The notes below the pieces were generated by a model, which searched no databases, was not told the DNA's origin, and saw only the letters and a program-made list of their open reading frames with translations. From assembly GCA_030445275.1 (NCBI GenBank), contig JAUCSE010000093.1, forward strand, positions 1 through 64,000: a stretch of 64,000 bases of DNA. Reading direction: 5' to 3'. This document shows, in pieces, positions 47,301 to 55,572 of this stretch (its first letter is position 1; every line of letters starts with the position of its first letter). Both the position numbers and the translations under genes were made by a program. This DNA is from Mucilaginibacter sp. (GTDB lineage Bacteria > Bacteroidota > Bacteroidia > Sphingobacteriales > Sphingobacteriaceae).

Positions 47301-47703
47301 GGTATTCGGCGGACTGCAGCTTAAAAACCTGGGCTCCGACCCGAACAGCGTGATCAGCCTGGTGGTGAATACCGATCCGGCCAACGCAAATGCGCAAAGG
47401 ATCCTGGGTATCCTGATCAGTAACCCGGAGCCTTTTAACGATCCTAAGCTTCCGGCAGATCAGCTGGCGGATACCGTCAAACTGACCCTGACGCTGCCGG
47501 ATCATACCGTGATCGGCCCAGACCAGTTTGTGTATATCCATTCCAGGGATACGTCCGCCGTTTTTATCACGAACGCGGCAATGGACATCTCCTCGGGTTC
47601 GATACAACTGCGTTTCCGCTTTAAGCTGTTTAACGGGATCGATTATCAGACCGTTTATGAAGACTATAACAGCCCGGCAATAGCCATTACACCCCATTTA
47701 TAG
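41386..47703 (+). CDS. Giant beta-rich protein (2105 aa) with LamG-like domain
   Basis: The protein starts MSAVTSITKRYYPQLSEL; no signal peptide, sorting domain or membrane helix was seen. Residues 1-250 are partly helical. About 260-1030 consist of long Gly-rich beta repeats (FFGFDGMVNLGIGGVGLSG, LGATGLGIYGFRGLIGEHYL, LSASLDLGAFVSFRPVQVGG) that remind me of the DUF6603-like type, not certain. A LamG/concanavalin-like region lies about 1415-1600 (GQWRMESTADSAGNHTGIVG, then VENESFAIEATVIFDPL). The rest is beta-sandwich-like. The base composition is GC-richer than the toxin gene before it. Size and repeats suggest a structural or delivery part. Confidence 0.6.
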   Translation: MSAVTSITKRYYPQLSELITVDDLPDFLHFAEVGLNSLLDSIHYKNLQYSKSYRGDGAFYSLDIVTNNIGIDLPFGLRLVLNPDTAGDSTISAFPISLQYQWEVLAFLRSFNLQNFSFSPEEFYELGLQIFKITDEQVISNVLNYFVTPANDTTSVYQQLINDINALYPAANLSLPAGQTPTVTLVASLITQNPNIPKSISELLFAAYVLDTDLAVTKNKLQQFFSIVVPNGIEDYITNLIKPRIKATLTLSAGLEFPTNILQPVNADGSVIPDTKTIFQFAEATFFADTEAGIGSQLELAGSLFPQLSRIGKTPLTIGFTNAKLDLSRTTNIPEADAAGFPVDFMGLYVQHATIGFSSFGSDNPNKPSTTITADNLLMGTGGINGTITLQDNGHLNRNFGSFEAALTTFSITFRHNAVTNCDIKGKLTLPRFTTNGQASVVDIQAHISENGDFSITALPSDNFPPITFPNVFTFHVRSLTFGEKDGLFFIAVAGKLDFIADIPGLGQILPKNIEIRKLVIWENGDIEFDSGSINLPIAFKLQVGPVNMEVISISLGPYSKKVNGIDRRYLFFGFDGMVNLGIGGVGLSGNGIKYYFTIDDNGQDKLFDSFLSVDGIGIDISIPQDNPSIILKGYLRAQNPNTTIPGSNAGTEYSGTVSVKLPQLSLTGSAGMRLTPSIPSFVVDIGLELGTSIPLGATGLGIYGFRGLIGEHYLPSKSATTPPLPDSASWWDYYKAKSTITHQEGIEIDKFADKSGVSLGAGISIATAFDSGTVFSSKLFVLLGLPDVFLLQGQAAILAARIGLNDHIDPPFSALIAIDSNSFRGNLSVNYQLPSGGSFSGDVFNLQGTLDMAFFFNNASGWYLNIGKDQPESARVRAKVLTLFQGYAYLMISSQGFKAGAGVSYSFNKHIGPVGVNLSASLDLGAFVSFRPVQVGGFISVNGEAYLKFFWLKLGVGIGISLAVEAPHPFNINGKLQIRLHVIFHTFTLSLPFSWHFNDNRGPLLEPQPVLQLPDPAKAYSPAVAVNILSNETFPLNYVKQILTGGQAIPAPDSGLWAYNFIDATAATLVTVPLDSFIDIELLKPVKPGAALLGGASNQLPAGYTELLPPVKGISNQVKHEYTLTGLDIYAWNGTGSNGSWVPYHIYEAVSAIVHDNTGDGSIDLSTLPQGYWQFTEPNKYNKIRLLSQHMFSYANWSDTLVGGLDAQNFARKDIFCYENILKEVDINWRAEPLDTSYHQATSVTLNGVSFTFIDLDGLVKFNAAYSGNSLYLESTGGSILITLPVPVTTFNLDFGPNQHNIRIFPVTTVYTPGAYGWATGQDDYLPPLQLSKDQQNTSVGYNDSTRPVDRILLSIVPTVLPDFTGDLLIGGYFRLPDLYLPVVDPPISHETEADKALLFVSLYNQSFDLGAVQSRPYGDQQGAVGQWRMESTADSAGNHTGIVGGDPDRIQGFYQKDTGAQIQRHDIYAFTANADALIIPFNQALLVENESFAIEATVIFDPLVSGISTLLSKISVDPVSGYQKGFALHIYRPVLDYGATYTDQAAVPEFNIWLTYYAGTQSSGIKATEKYTLDCATSTLTRTQYKQVLVSVNRSTGMVDIFIDKVLKASAAIPAELALVDRQPKVTYLNQLSYLAESLQRRHEDNPVTKDQVISNLQVLGNGLNKTIQPVWRPDTIFAIAVKTKDVVDQNTSGAVEQTQLFGFRTAGPIGHFQQQSAAYLALAQQDRAAEFKLADLKSYIDYERSFPDAQGRYDLSKPVFYHNPQINLFFLQPYINAMYANWDSYQGLPAVQSSLAISLLDLSGGTLTPQLVWSQLPDIPIDINNYRSLPPDQQILFLMNLAASQDTCNESPLSIKRRIKQGTYQFPDLQANKLYTAVFNAVYQPGTQAVQQAEVHRFSLKSSRFATFQDQAGSFILTPAADSGQYALYTIPVSFTADAINNTLKVLLDDDPANDPDMVSRYAVKFDRLVFGGLQLKNLGSDPNSVISLVVNTDPANANAQRILGILISNPEPFNDPKLPADQLADTVKLTLTLPDHTVIGPDQFVYIHSRDTSAVFITNAAMDISSGSIQLRFRFKLFNGIDYQTVYEDYNSPAIAITPHL

Positions 47704-47746
47704 TGAGGAAAAGCTTATTTACCCATAGAATCAAGTATCAACGAAC

Positions 47747-50700
47747 ATGACTCAGATATCTTCAGGAACCCTTTCCTATCCATTTTGTGCCGATTATAGT
47801 GCGATGGCAGCTTGTCTGTTTGCTATACAAAACGCCGCTTCTGCCGGGGCCTTCAACGGTAATGCCCGGGTGCTGGAATTACTGGGCGTTTTTGAACAGG
47901 ACGTACTCCGCAAACTATATATCCGTACCATACGGATCCTGGAAACCATCGACGGCAGCACCACGATCACACCTGGCGATTTTGATGGGGATGATTTCAG
48001 CGACCGGGATTTTTACGTTGGATACCTGGATACCACCAATCCTGGATTCAGCTCTCGTTTTCAAACGATCCTGAACATATTTAAAGAGTTCTGCGGGCGC
48101 GCCGGGGAGATCAGTGAAGCTGATAAAGCGGCTTTATATGCGGCACTGGTTCCGGTACTGGACACCTTTGATGAACTGCAGCAGTATCTCAGTGCCGCAG
48201 GGCTCAATCCATGTGACAGCTCCGTGGTCTACCTCAATAATTCACCATCTTTATACCTTCAAGCGGCCGGCTCGGCCGGCACAGACGGCATCCCTGCAGG
48301 GATACACCTGCGCTGGAGTTTAGCCGGAGACCTCGGGAGCAACCATATCCTCAAAGGTGATTATGATACAGCCGCGACTTCCGGATATAACCAGTCCAAC
48401 GACTACCTGCAGGTTTCCAGGACACCGTATAATAACCCGGTACGCCTGGTAATCGATTTTCAAGCCGACAAACCGGTTATCGACAACGCGGCCCAAACCT
48501 GGACCTATTTCGTCACCCAAACCATCGGTAGCCAGATTATTTCCAACCGGGTCAGGCTGACTTTCAGTGATGCCGGGGGATATAACCAGCTGGCAGTAAA
48601 CGCTGATGCCGCGGCGGACCCTTTTCATTTTTTAACGCAGTATACCGGCCTGATCGTATTCGAAGTACTGAACAAGACCCTGTTTATGGCCGGTTTTGAC
48701 TTCGGTAAAGACGCGGCAACCGGTAATGCCGCTTTAAAAATAGAGAGCGAAAGTTTGATCGGAGGCCCGGAAGATACCGCAGCGCAGGTGGTCAACAGCA
48801 GAAAAACCGTGTTACTGGATACCGGGTTGACATCCACGGCGCTGATCTATGGAGAAAATATCCGGAAGGTTAGAGTAAAAAAATCCGCCAACGGCTATCT
48901 ACAACGGTTCTCCTTTGAAACCTATCATGATTTTTTAAATACCCGCAGCCAGGCCGACTGGTCGCCGGTAAACAGCGCGGGGTTCAGCCTGTCTCTGATC
49001 GATCAGCTGGTATTTGACCGGCTCGAAAGCCCGGACTATCCGGTGGATAACCTTTGGCCGCAGTTTAACGAAGGAACGACCGTCCGGGTGGCCAACTATA
49101 AAGACAAATGGCTGACCACCCGGCCTAATGAACCTTCTATCAAGGACATCGTCACCCGGTACCTGACCCTAAGTGAAACCGATCCCCGTGCTGAAGACAT
49201 CCTCAGGGATGAGGATGCCGGGGCAGATGCCCCCGGTTTACTGGTCAGCTATGTCGATGTGCTGAACATCCTGGCCATCGATTATCATATCGCGCGTATG
49301 CTGGGCCTGGGCTATATTGATACCCCTGCCGGTACAGCCTTAACAGATAAATTCGTTTACCGGGCCAGCTACACCAATCGCAAAAGCCTGGATTCAGCAC
49401 AGCAGGTGAACTACAGTTATAGCAGTCTACCCACATCCAAATTAGATAGATTGCTGCCTGAAAAACCGGTCGCACGCCCCCTAAGTTATACCTCCCCTGC
49501 CGGTGAGCCGTCAGGAAGCAGCGGTTTCGATAACCAGGGCTATCTGAAAACAGATCATGTCCGGCTCATCAATATCGGCCGCGAACCATTGAGCGATGAA
49601 ATACCCGGGTACAATTTCTTCGCCGACCTGTATGCGGTGGAAAATTATAATAGTTTTGAAAGCCCTAAACCGGTGCTTTATGGCATAGAATACCGGCCGG
49701 CCAACCAAAGCGCTTATGTCAAACCGGAGATCACCTCGGCTGGCCAAACAGGACTGGGTACGGCCTATAACGCTTATGATCCGGCCTTCCCACAAACCGG
49801 CGTACCCGAAACTGTTCCGATACCGGATAATGCCGATAGTTTATATTTTCATTTTGAGCGACAGGAGGGTGTCCATTTCTACGCTATTTATGGCATCAGC
49901 TGGCTGGCCAGGGCCTCCGCTATCAGCAATGAAGTGGCGACCAACGCCACCGTATTCGTGCCGCAGAACCGTTTGCAGCCGCCAACCGATGTCGCGGTAC
50001 AATATATACAACAGGAAGACACCTTGTTGTTCACCACGGTGACAGAGCAAGCCTGGTATCAGGGCCGTTCAGTCACCTTTCCCGGACTGGACATCAGCTT
50101 GACCCGGATCGTCTTTAACTGGCTGGATATCCTGGATATTTCGTTCATACAGGGCACAACTCCTGCCGAACTGGCTACAGTGCCCCGGGCGGACAAAATA
50201 AAAGCGTATTTTGATCCACAACTGCCCCTGGAGATCACTGGGCTGATCCGGGATATCCAGCCTGTCAGCGGATCGGATACCCAATTGCGCTTATGGACCG
50301 CCGCTTATACCCAGATCGACGGCAGGTCCGTCAGTCCGGTGATCAACCCGCTTGATTTTTACCGCTTTACCGATAGCCTGCTGAGCACGCCGGAAGGGCA
50401 ATTCCGGGTGCTGGGTCTTGATCAGGGTACCAACGGACCGATCATCACCATCGAAAAGAATGCGCAGCAGCAAAATGTGGCCAGCAGCGAACAACCTGAT
50501 TATTATGGCATCCAAACCTCCTACAGCGGACCAGGGGTCAGCAGCCGGTTTTCGATGGTCGAAAATTTGAGTAATCCGGCCAACTGGCAAGCCATTACCC
50601 AGGATATTTCCCTGACCAGTTTCGCGGATATTCATAATCCCGTGATCGAATCCACTACGGATACGGAAGGTAATATCAGTAAAAATTGGATAGGCGGCAT

Positions 50701-52678
50701 CAATGCCCCGGCGGTCATCAGCCCGCTTTTTGGCGACAGTAATGACCAGGCTGATCTGCCCGGCTATTATAAAATAGAATTTGCCGCAGGGTTTGTCCTG
50801 GCTCCCAACCCGCAATATAATCTCCCTTTTGATCCGGCGCATCCCAACCAAAATCCGCCCGGACAAACAAACGGGGCGCACGTGGAATGGTATAAAGGTT
50901 GGTTAAGGGTACCCTTTGCCGCCGGGGATACGGATAAAAAAACACTGGAAGTAACCCGTATCGATCAAACCAGTCCCCTGGTCTTGTATGTTTATGACCC
51001 AAGCTATCTGGATAACCCGATTACGGTCTCCGCCACAGCCCAAACAACCATACCGGTTAATTTCCATCCCGGTTACCGGGCTTATTTCTTTGCCGAACCC
51101 TCACCCGCTTATACCTTTAACCGGGATCATATTTTACCGGCTGGTAATGAAAACAGCCGGAAAACGCTGATCGGTCTCCAGTCCGCCGATACCAGGACAG
51201 CGGGTAGCGGATTTAGTTCGGCGGTATCCATACCTGCCGTATTACTGGCACGCAAAATAGAAATTCCGGTACAAATGGATGCACCGGTCGCATCGACTTT
51301 AAAAGTAAGACCGGATGCCACAGCCAAGGCGGCCTTAACCTTTGATACCAAAGTACCCCTGGAAGCAGACGGCACCGCGGGAAACCCTTTTGGTTTTCTA
51401 TTCTGCCGCACTACACAGGAGGATGTGCTCAACGCTTTATATGAAAACACGACCGTGCTGCAAATCGGGAACGCCCTGGCGGCCCTGACCGTGGACAATA
51501 GTTATAGCCAACGCTTTTTCGAACTGGTGAACCTGCGGTTTGACCCGGCCCACCCCGGACAGTTCCGCGTATTTGACGCGAGCCCGCAGCCCTACGGGTT
51601 CCCCGTTCCGGATAAAAGCGGCCTGGTTGCCGGCGGTGACAGCGATGAGGTCAAAACGACAAAATACCGGGGCGCCATCGAGGGAACCATCCTGCCGCTT
51701 ACCGGGCAAACACCCATCGCACAGTTTATCAAAAACGGCCTGCAAACTGATAACAAAGCCCCTGTGATCCGGGATATCGACGGCAACCTGCTCGATCCCG
51801 CTGCCCCCGCATTTGATCCCTTCCCGATGATCCGGAAATATACCCCAAACACAGCCCCGGGTACCACGTATATCCGGTTTACGGATTATACCCTGAACGC
51901 AGCTTCGCGCAACCTGTATTTTTATGCGGCAACGGAAGTGACCAGCCAACTGGTTCGCGGACCGCTGAGCCCCTTTATGGGACCGGTGACCATTTTACAG
52001 ACTTTGCCGCCGGAAACACCGTTGATCCGGACCTTTGCCATCGCGGCATCCGTATTACCGGCCACGACACCACTCTCCGTCAGCTTTCAGCTGTCACCCG
52101 TATCGCCGGAGGACCTGGTTTCGCTTATCCGTATTTACCGGACGACCGACCTGGTCAAAGCAGGTTCCCTCCAAACCATGGATACCCACATGGACATCCC
52201 CCTGGAGGAGGGTCTGACCGGCGGTTATACCTTAACCGACACTTTAGCGGATCTGACACCTTTCCCTGCCGGGGAGACCCTGTATTACCGGCTGGCGGCG
52301 GTACGGATCATCATCAATGAGTTTGACCTACCGGAGGAAGTCGTCTCCTTAGGTTCGGAGACCATCCCGGTCCGGCTGATCGACACCATAAACCCGGATG
52401 CTCCGGCGCTGACGTATACACAGAACGTGAACCAGCTGACCTGGCAACCGACCGCCAATAAAGGGACATACTACCTCTACCAGCAGAATGCCCGTGGTAA
52501 CTGGGGCAGGATATATTCCGTGGCTCCCCCCGATTCGGCATCAGGGATGTCCTATACCCTGCCTGCACCTTTGGTATTACAGGATGAGTCCGGAAACCGG
52601 CTCTATTACCGGTTCAAAGTACAGGTACAAAATTCTTCCGGGCTGTTTAACCTGGCGGATAAGGAAATAACCATTTAA
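47747..52678 (+). CDS. Giant multi-domain protein (1643 aa) with C-terminal FN3-like module
   Basis: The last gene of the operon, again without a signal peptide (MTQISSGTLSYPFCADYSAM). Residues 1-165 look helical, the remainder beta-rich with several FN3-like units (YGISWLARASAISNEVATN, DVAVQYIQQEDTLLFTT, and YYRLAAVRIIINEFDLPEEV). The final unit (about 1560-1643) is WQPTANKGTYYLYQQNARG, SGMSYTLPAPLVLQDESGN and LYYRFKVQVQNSSGLFNL. The same unit occurs in the broken gene at 15533-15978. The 43-bp space to the previous gene is the longest of the last four. Likely a surface or particle component; function unknown. Confidence 0.6.
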   Translation: MTQISSGTLSYPFCADYSAMAACLFAIQNAASAGAFNGNARVLELLGVFEQDVLRKLYIRTIRILETIDGSTTITPGDFDGDDFSDRDFYVGYLDTTNPGFSSRFQTILNIFKEFCGRAGEISEADKAALYAALVPVLDTFDELQQYLSAAGLNPCDSSVVYLNNSPSLYLQAAGSAGTDGIPAGIHLRWSLAGDLGSNHILKGDYDTAATSGYNQSNDYLQVSRTPYNNPVRLVIDFQADKPVIDNAAQTWTYFVTQTIGSQIISNRVRLTFSDAGGYNQLAVNADAAADPFHFLTQYTGLIVFEVLNKTLFMAGFDFGKDAATGNAALKIESESLIGGPEDTAAQVVNSRKTVLLDTGLTSTALIYGENIRKVRVKKSANGYLQRFSFETYHDFLNTRSQADWSPVNSAGFSLSLIDQLVFDRLESPDYPVDNLWPQFNEGTTVRVANYKDKWLTTRPNEPSIKDIVTRYLTLSETDPRAEDILRDEDAGADAPGLLVSYVDVLNILAIDYHIARMLGLGYIDTPAGTALTDKFVYRASYTNRKSLDSAQQVNYSYSSLPTSKLDRLLPEKPVARPLSYTSPAGEPSGSSGFDNQGYLKTDHVRLINIGREPLSDEIPGYNFFADLYAVENYNSFESPKPVLYGIEYRPANQSAYVKPEITSAGQTGLGTAYNAYDPAFPQTGVPETVPIPDNADSLYFHFERQEGVHFYAIYGISWLARASAISNEVATNATVFVPQNRLQPPTDVAVQYIQQEDTLLFTTVTEQAWYQGRSVTFPGLDISLTRIVFNWLDILDISFIQGTTPAELATVPRADKIKAYFDPQLPLEITGLIRDIQPVSGSDTQLRLWTAAYTQIDGRSVSPVINPLDFYRFTDSLLSTPEGQFRVLGLDQGTNGPIITIEKNAQQQNVASSEQPDYYGIQTSYSGPGVSSRFSMVENLSNPANWQAITQDISLTSFADIHNPVIESTTDTEGNISKNWIGGINAPAVISPLFGDSNDQADLPGYYKIEFAAGFVLAPNPQYNLPFDPAHPNQNPPGQTNGAHVEWYKGWLRVPFAAGDTDKKTLEVTRIDQTSPLVLYVYDPSYLDNPITVSATAQTTIPVNFHPGYRAYFFAEPSPAYTFNRDHILPAGNENSRKTLIGLQSADTRTAGSGFSSAVSIPAVLLARKIEIPVQMDAPVASTLKVRPDATAKAALTFDTKVPLEADGTAGNPFGFLFCRTTQEDVLNALYENTTVLQIGNALAALTVDNSYSQRFFELVNLRFDPAHPGQFRVFDASPQPYGFPVPDKSGLVAGGDSDEVKTTKYRGAIEGTILPLTGQTPIAQFIKNGLQTDNKAPVIRDIDGNLLDPAAPAFDPFPMIRKYTPNTAPGTTYIRFTDYTLNAASRNLYFYAATEVTSQLVRGPLSPFMGPVTILQTLPPETPLIRTFAIAASVLPATTPLSVSFQLSPVSPEDLVSLIRIYRTTDLVKAGSLQTMDTHMDIPLEEGLTGGYTLTDTLADLTPFPAGETLYYRLAAVRIIINEFDLPEEVVSLGSETIPVRLIDTINPDAPALTYTQNVNQLTWQPTANKGTYYLYQQNARGNWGRIYSVAPPDSASGMSYTLPAPLVLQDESGNRLYYRFKVQVQNSSGLFNLADKEITI

Positions 52679-53176
52679 AAACGGACATAAAAAGACACTA
52701 CAGTACAATTTCGTCTTCCGGCTCAGTTAATAACGCAGGATAGTAATGGCAATATTGTTGATAAAGGATTTAAGGCAGGCATACAAAACACATCGGATGG
52801 TTAAATTCAGTAGATAACGAACTATACTAGCTCAGCATTTTCCAATATCTACAGGCATAAGCATAGCGCCATTTGGTCAGATTGGTAGGTGACCTATCCG
52901 GTGAGGGTCATATTTCTGGAGATTTCACAATATACCGTACGCATTTCGTACGGTGTAAAACCATTCCCCTGCACGAAGTTTTGATTGGTAGTCAACATCA
53001 TCGGTGAGCGTATCTGCTGCCCAATTAAGATCGACAATAATCGCTGTCGAACTCACTAGTGCCAGCCTTGCGATAGCTGATGATGAAGATAAAAAAACAT
53101 AGGTAATGTGTCTTTTTACCGTACATCCTAATTATCATGTATCCCAAAGCACCCGGCAAAGCATCGGTACCTCATC
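52679..53176. other. Intergenic region after the giant operon
   Basis: A 498-bp gap with no intact gene. A perfect stem, ACCGTACG/CGTACGGT (52934-52941 with 52947-52954), has a 5-nt loop but no T tract. On the minus strand a frame of about 68 codons (stop near 52929) contains IARLALVSSTAIIVDLNWAA and RAGEWFYTVRNAYG. It has no start codon and looks like the tail of a lost gene. Confidence 0.35.
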
Positions 53177-53689
53177 TTAACGGTTTAATCTTTCCCGGGC
53201 CTCGATCTGTTGATCATACCAATATTTTTGTGTGGTGTAATCATAAGGCCAATCCCGCTCTGCCTGTCTTTTTATCGGACCATCAGCTATGGTTAGCATA
53301 TATCTATAATCTTCCAGTTCGTTACTGATCCAATATTCCTGGGTCGTGTAATCGTTTGGCCAGTCTCTTTCGGCCCTTGCTTTTAACTTTCTCAGGATAC
53401 GCTCTCCTTCTATTTTAGCGGGGTCCTCGACAACCCGGGTAGGAACGGTAGTATTGGTATCCATTTTTGCTTCTACGGTGTCCGCCGCAATAGTTTGCGA
53501 ATGAAGGGCTGTTTCGATGGCATTCTCTTTGTTGGCTGGTACCATGTAAATAAACAGCACCAATAATATCCCGTAAATGAACGATGACAAACCGGTGGTT
53601 CTTTCTTTACTATACCAGAAAAGACTTGCCCGGGGATTAAAAAAACCCAGTACCAATAAAATTGCTGTTGTTAAAATTAGTAAAACCAT
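53177..53689 (-). CDS. Membrane protein with two tandem WP-type repeats
   Basis: A 170-residue protein with two membrane segments (about residues 2-16 and 34-50) and a soluble C-terminal part that carries two copies of one motif: AERDWPNDYTTQEYW (106-120) and AERDWPYDYTTQKYW (143-157), 37 residues apart. I do not know the family; similar repeats occur in small membrane proteins of this phylum. It is transcribed against the giant operon and is separated from both neighbours by ~500-640 bp. Confidence 0.65.
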   Translation of the reverse strand: MVLLILTTAILLVLGFFNPRASLFWYSKERTTGLSSFIYGILLVLFIYMVPANKENAIETALHSQTIAADTVEAKMDTNTTVPTRVVEDPAKIEGERILRKLKARAERDWPNDYTTQEYWISNELEDYRYMLTIADGPIKRQAERDWPYDYTTQKYWYDQQIEARERLNR

Positions 53690-54330
53690 AGTTGATAAGA
53701 TGATGGGTTATTTAAATTCTTTAAAGGACCAGTAACCAGCCAATCAGCAGACTGCCCATCCCGCAACGCTGTTCGTAAGTCAAAGCATTGCCGTGGTCAT
53801 AAACGGCGTATGGACGGTCCCCTGCCCCTCCAGGGGCTTTAGCGCCACCTTACAGCTACTATCCTGATCTTTCGCAATTAATTCGTTTAAACATGGTTTA
53901 GCGGTTAAGAAATGGGGAAAGCAGGCTGACGCTTTACTGTTTTTCCTGATCAGTATCAAAAGTAATTACCTCCTGGATAGGATGGATACGGTTTCCCGTA
54001 ATGGTAAGTCTTTTTTATGGAAGTGCTCTTTTTCTTAAACCGGCGTTCAGACACCGGAGCTGGCATCGAAGTGTGGACAAAATCTATTCATTTTAATGAA
54101 CATCTTTCTACATCTTACGTAAAAGATTTACAGGTTGGAAAAGTAGCATAGAAACAAAAAAGCCAGCCTCCTGTTAAAAAGCTACTTATCAATTAGTTAA
54201 CATTTAATTATGGGACTAACCAGGCGAAGCTATGCCCGCTCAATGATATACTTTACGAGGAAAAGACACCGGGAATTAACGTTAGTGATAGACCTGAGCA
54301 ACCTGAATCCCTTGATAATCCCTGCCTGAT
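53690..54330. other. Intergenic region before the polysaccharide cluster
   Basis: A 641-bp gap that should contain the promoter of the polysaccharide operon. A short minus-strand frame near 53967-54070 reads MPAPVSERRFKKKSTSIKKT and is too small to call. There is no permease gene here, although the ABC ATPase that follows normally has one beside it. Confidence 0.35.
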
Positions 54331-55572
54331 ATGCCGCCCGCCATTAAAATAGAAAGTCTTTCCAAGGCCTACCAGTTAGGCGACTTCGGCACAGGCACCC
54401 TCTCGCGCGACATGGAACGTTATTGGGCCAGGTTCCGCGGCAGGGATGACCCATTTTTAAAAATAGGCGAAATCAATGATCGTACTGGTAATAGCGATAT
54501 GGTATGGAGCCTAAAAGACCTCAGCCTGGAGATAGAACAGGGAGATGCCGTAGGCATTATCGGCCGCAACGGTGCGGGGAAAAGCACCCTGCTGAAGATA
54601 TTGAGCAGGGTTACGGCACCCACCAGGGGTGCTGTAAAGATTAAGGGGCGTATTGCCAGCCTGCTGGAAGTGGGCACCGGTTTCCATCCGGAATTGACGG
54701 GTCGCGAAAATATTTTTTTGAATGGCGCCATACTGGGTATGCGCAAGGCCGAGATCAAAAAGAAATTTGATGAAATCGTCAATTTCGCCGGCATTGAACG
54801 GTATATTGACACCCCTGTTAAAAGGTATTCTTCTGGGATGTATGTACGTTTAGCATTTGCCGTGGCAGCGCATCTCGAATCGGAAATATTGATCATCGAC
54901 GAAGTGCTCGCCGTTGGCGATGCCGAGTTTCAAAAAAAATGCCTCGGCAAAATGAATGCGATCAGTAAAGGTGAAGGCCGTACGGTATTATTCGTCAGCC
55001 ATAACATGGCCGCTACCGAAACATTGTGTAAAAAGGGAATTGTGCTGAATGATGGACGGTTGCATGATGAAGGGCCCATGTCGCAGTGTATTTCGTCCTA
55101 TCTTAGTCTGGAATCAAAAGATATTAAAGACACCTATATCGGTTCCAACTTCATCAGGTCGGTGCGTATTTCGGCGGTGCATGATCCCGGGAAATACGCA
55201 TCAAATCTGACATTGGATGTTGATTTTGAAAGCCCAAGCTCACTTAAAAATCCCGTTTTAGGATTAATGATCAAAGATAAATTTGACAACGGTTTATTAA
55301 CCATCAATAACAGGCATTACAAGGGGTATGAATCCATCGGGAGGAATAAAGCCCAGGGAACGATAAGTTTAACACTTCCTGATCTCCCCCTGCTTCCCGG
55401 CAACTACAAAATAGATGTTTTTTTGGGCGATCAGCTCGTTGATCTGGAAGTGGTGAGGGAAGCCGTCATATGGAAAGTACCCGAACGGGAAGGCCTGCAA
55501 ACCGCCTTCAGCCTTGACTATATGCTGAATAAATTTTATGTACCTGGTGCTAAATGGAAATTTGAGAAATGA
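54331..55572 (+). CDS. O-antigen/teichoic-acid type ABC exporter ATPase (Wzt-like)
   Basis: A 413-residue ATPase with Walker A GRNGAGKST (78-86), signature YSSGM (166-170) and Walker B ILIIDE (186-191), and the Wzt-specific FLNGAILGM nearby. Residues ~250-413 form the extra C-terminal beta domain that in Wzt recognises the modified end of the polysaccharide. Such proteins drive export of lipid-linked glycans with a Wzm permease. No permease gene is in the window, and the gene is first in its cluster. It overlaps the methyltransferase gene by 4 bp. Confidence 0.9.
   Translation: MPPAIKIESLSKAYQLGDFGTGTLSRDMERYWARFRGRDDPFLKIGEINDRTGNSDMVWSLKDLSLEIEQGDAVGIIGRNGAGKSTLLKILSRVTAPTRGAVKIKGRIASLLEVGTGFHPELTGRENIFLNGAILGMRKAEIKKKFDEIVNFAGIERYIDTPVKRYSSGMYVRLAFAVAAHLESEILIIDEVLAVGDAEFQKKCLGKMNAISKGEGRTVLFVSHNMAATETLCKKGIVLNDGRLHDEGPMSQCISSYLSLESKDIKDTYIGSNFIRSVRISAVHDPGKYASNLTLDVDFESPSSLKNPVLGLMIKDKFDNGLLTINNRHYKGYESIGRNKAQGTISLTLPDLPLLPGNYKIDVFLGDQLVDLEVVREAVIWKVPEREGLQTAFSLDYMLNKFYVPGAKWKFEK

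Noticed and set aside
42090..47697. Long antisense frames across the 2105-residue gene
   Set aside because: They reflect codon bias of the sense gene; none shows a plausible start or family motif.
34080..52678. Complete extracellular contractile injection system or Tc toxin complex
   Set aside because: No sheath, tube, baseplate, AAA ATPase or Tc-type (TcA/TcB/TcC, RHS) features were seen in these proteins.
52934..52954. Perfect ACCGTACG/CGTACGGT hairpin as terminator of the giant operon
   Set aside because: It is over 250 bp from the last stop codon and lacks a T tract, so termination there is unsupported.
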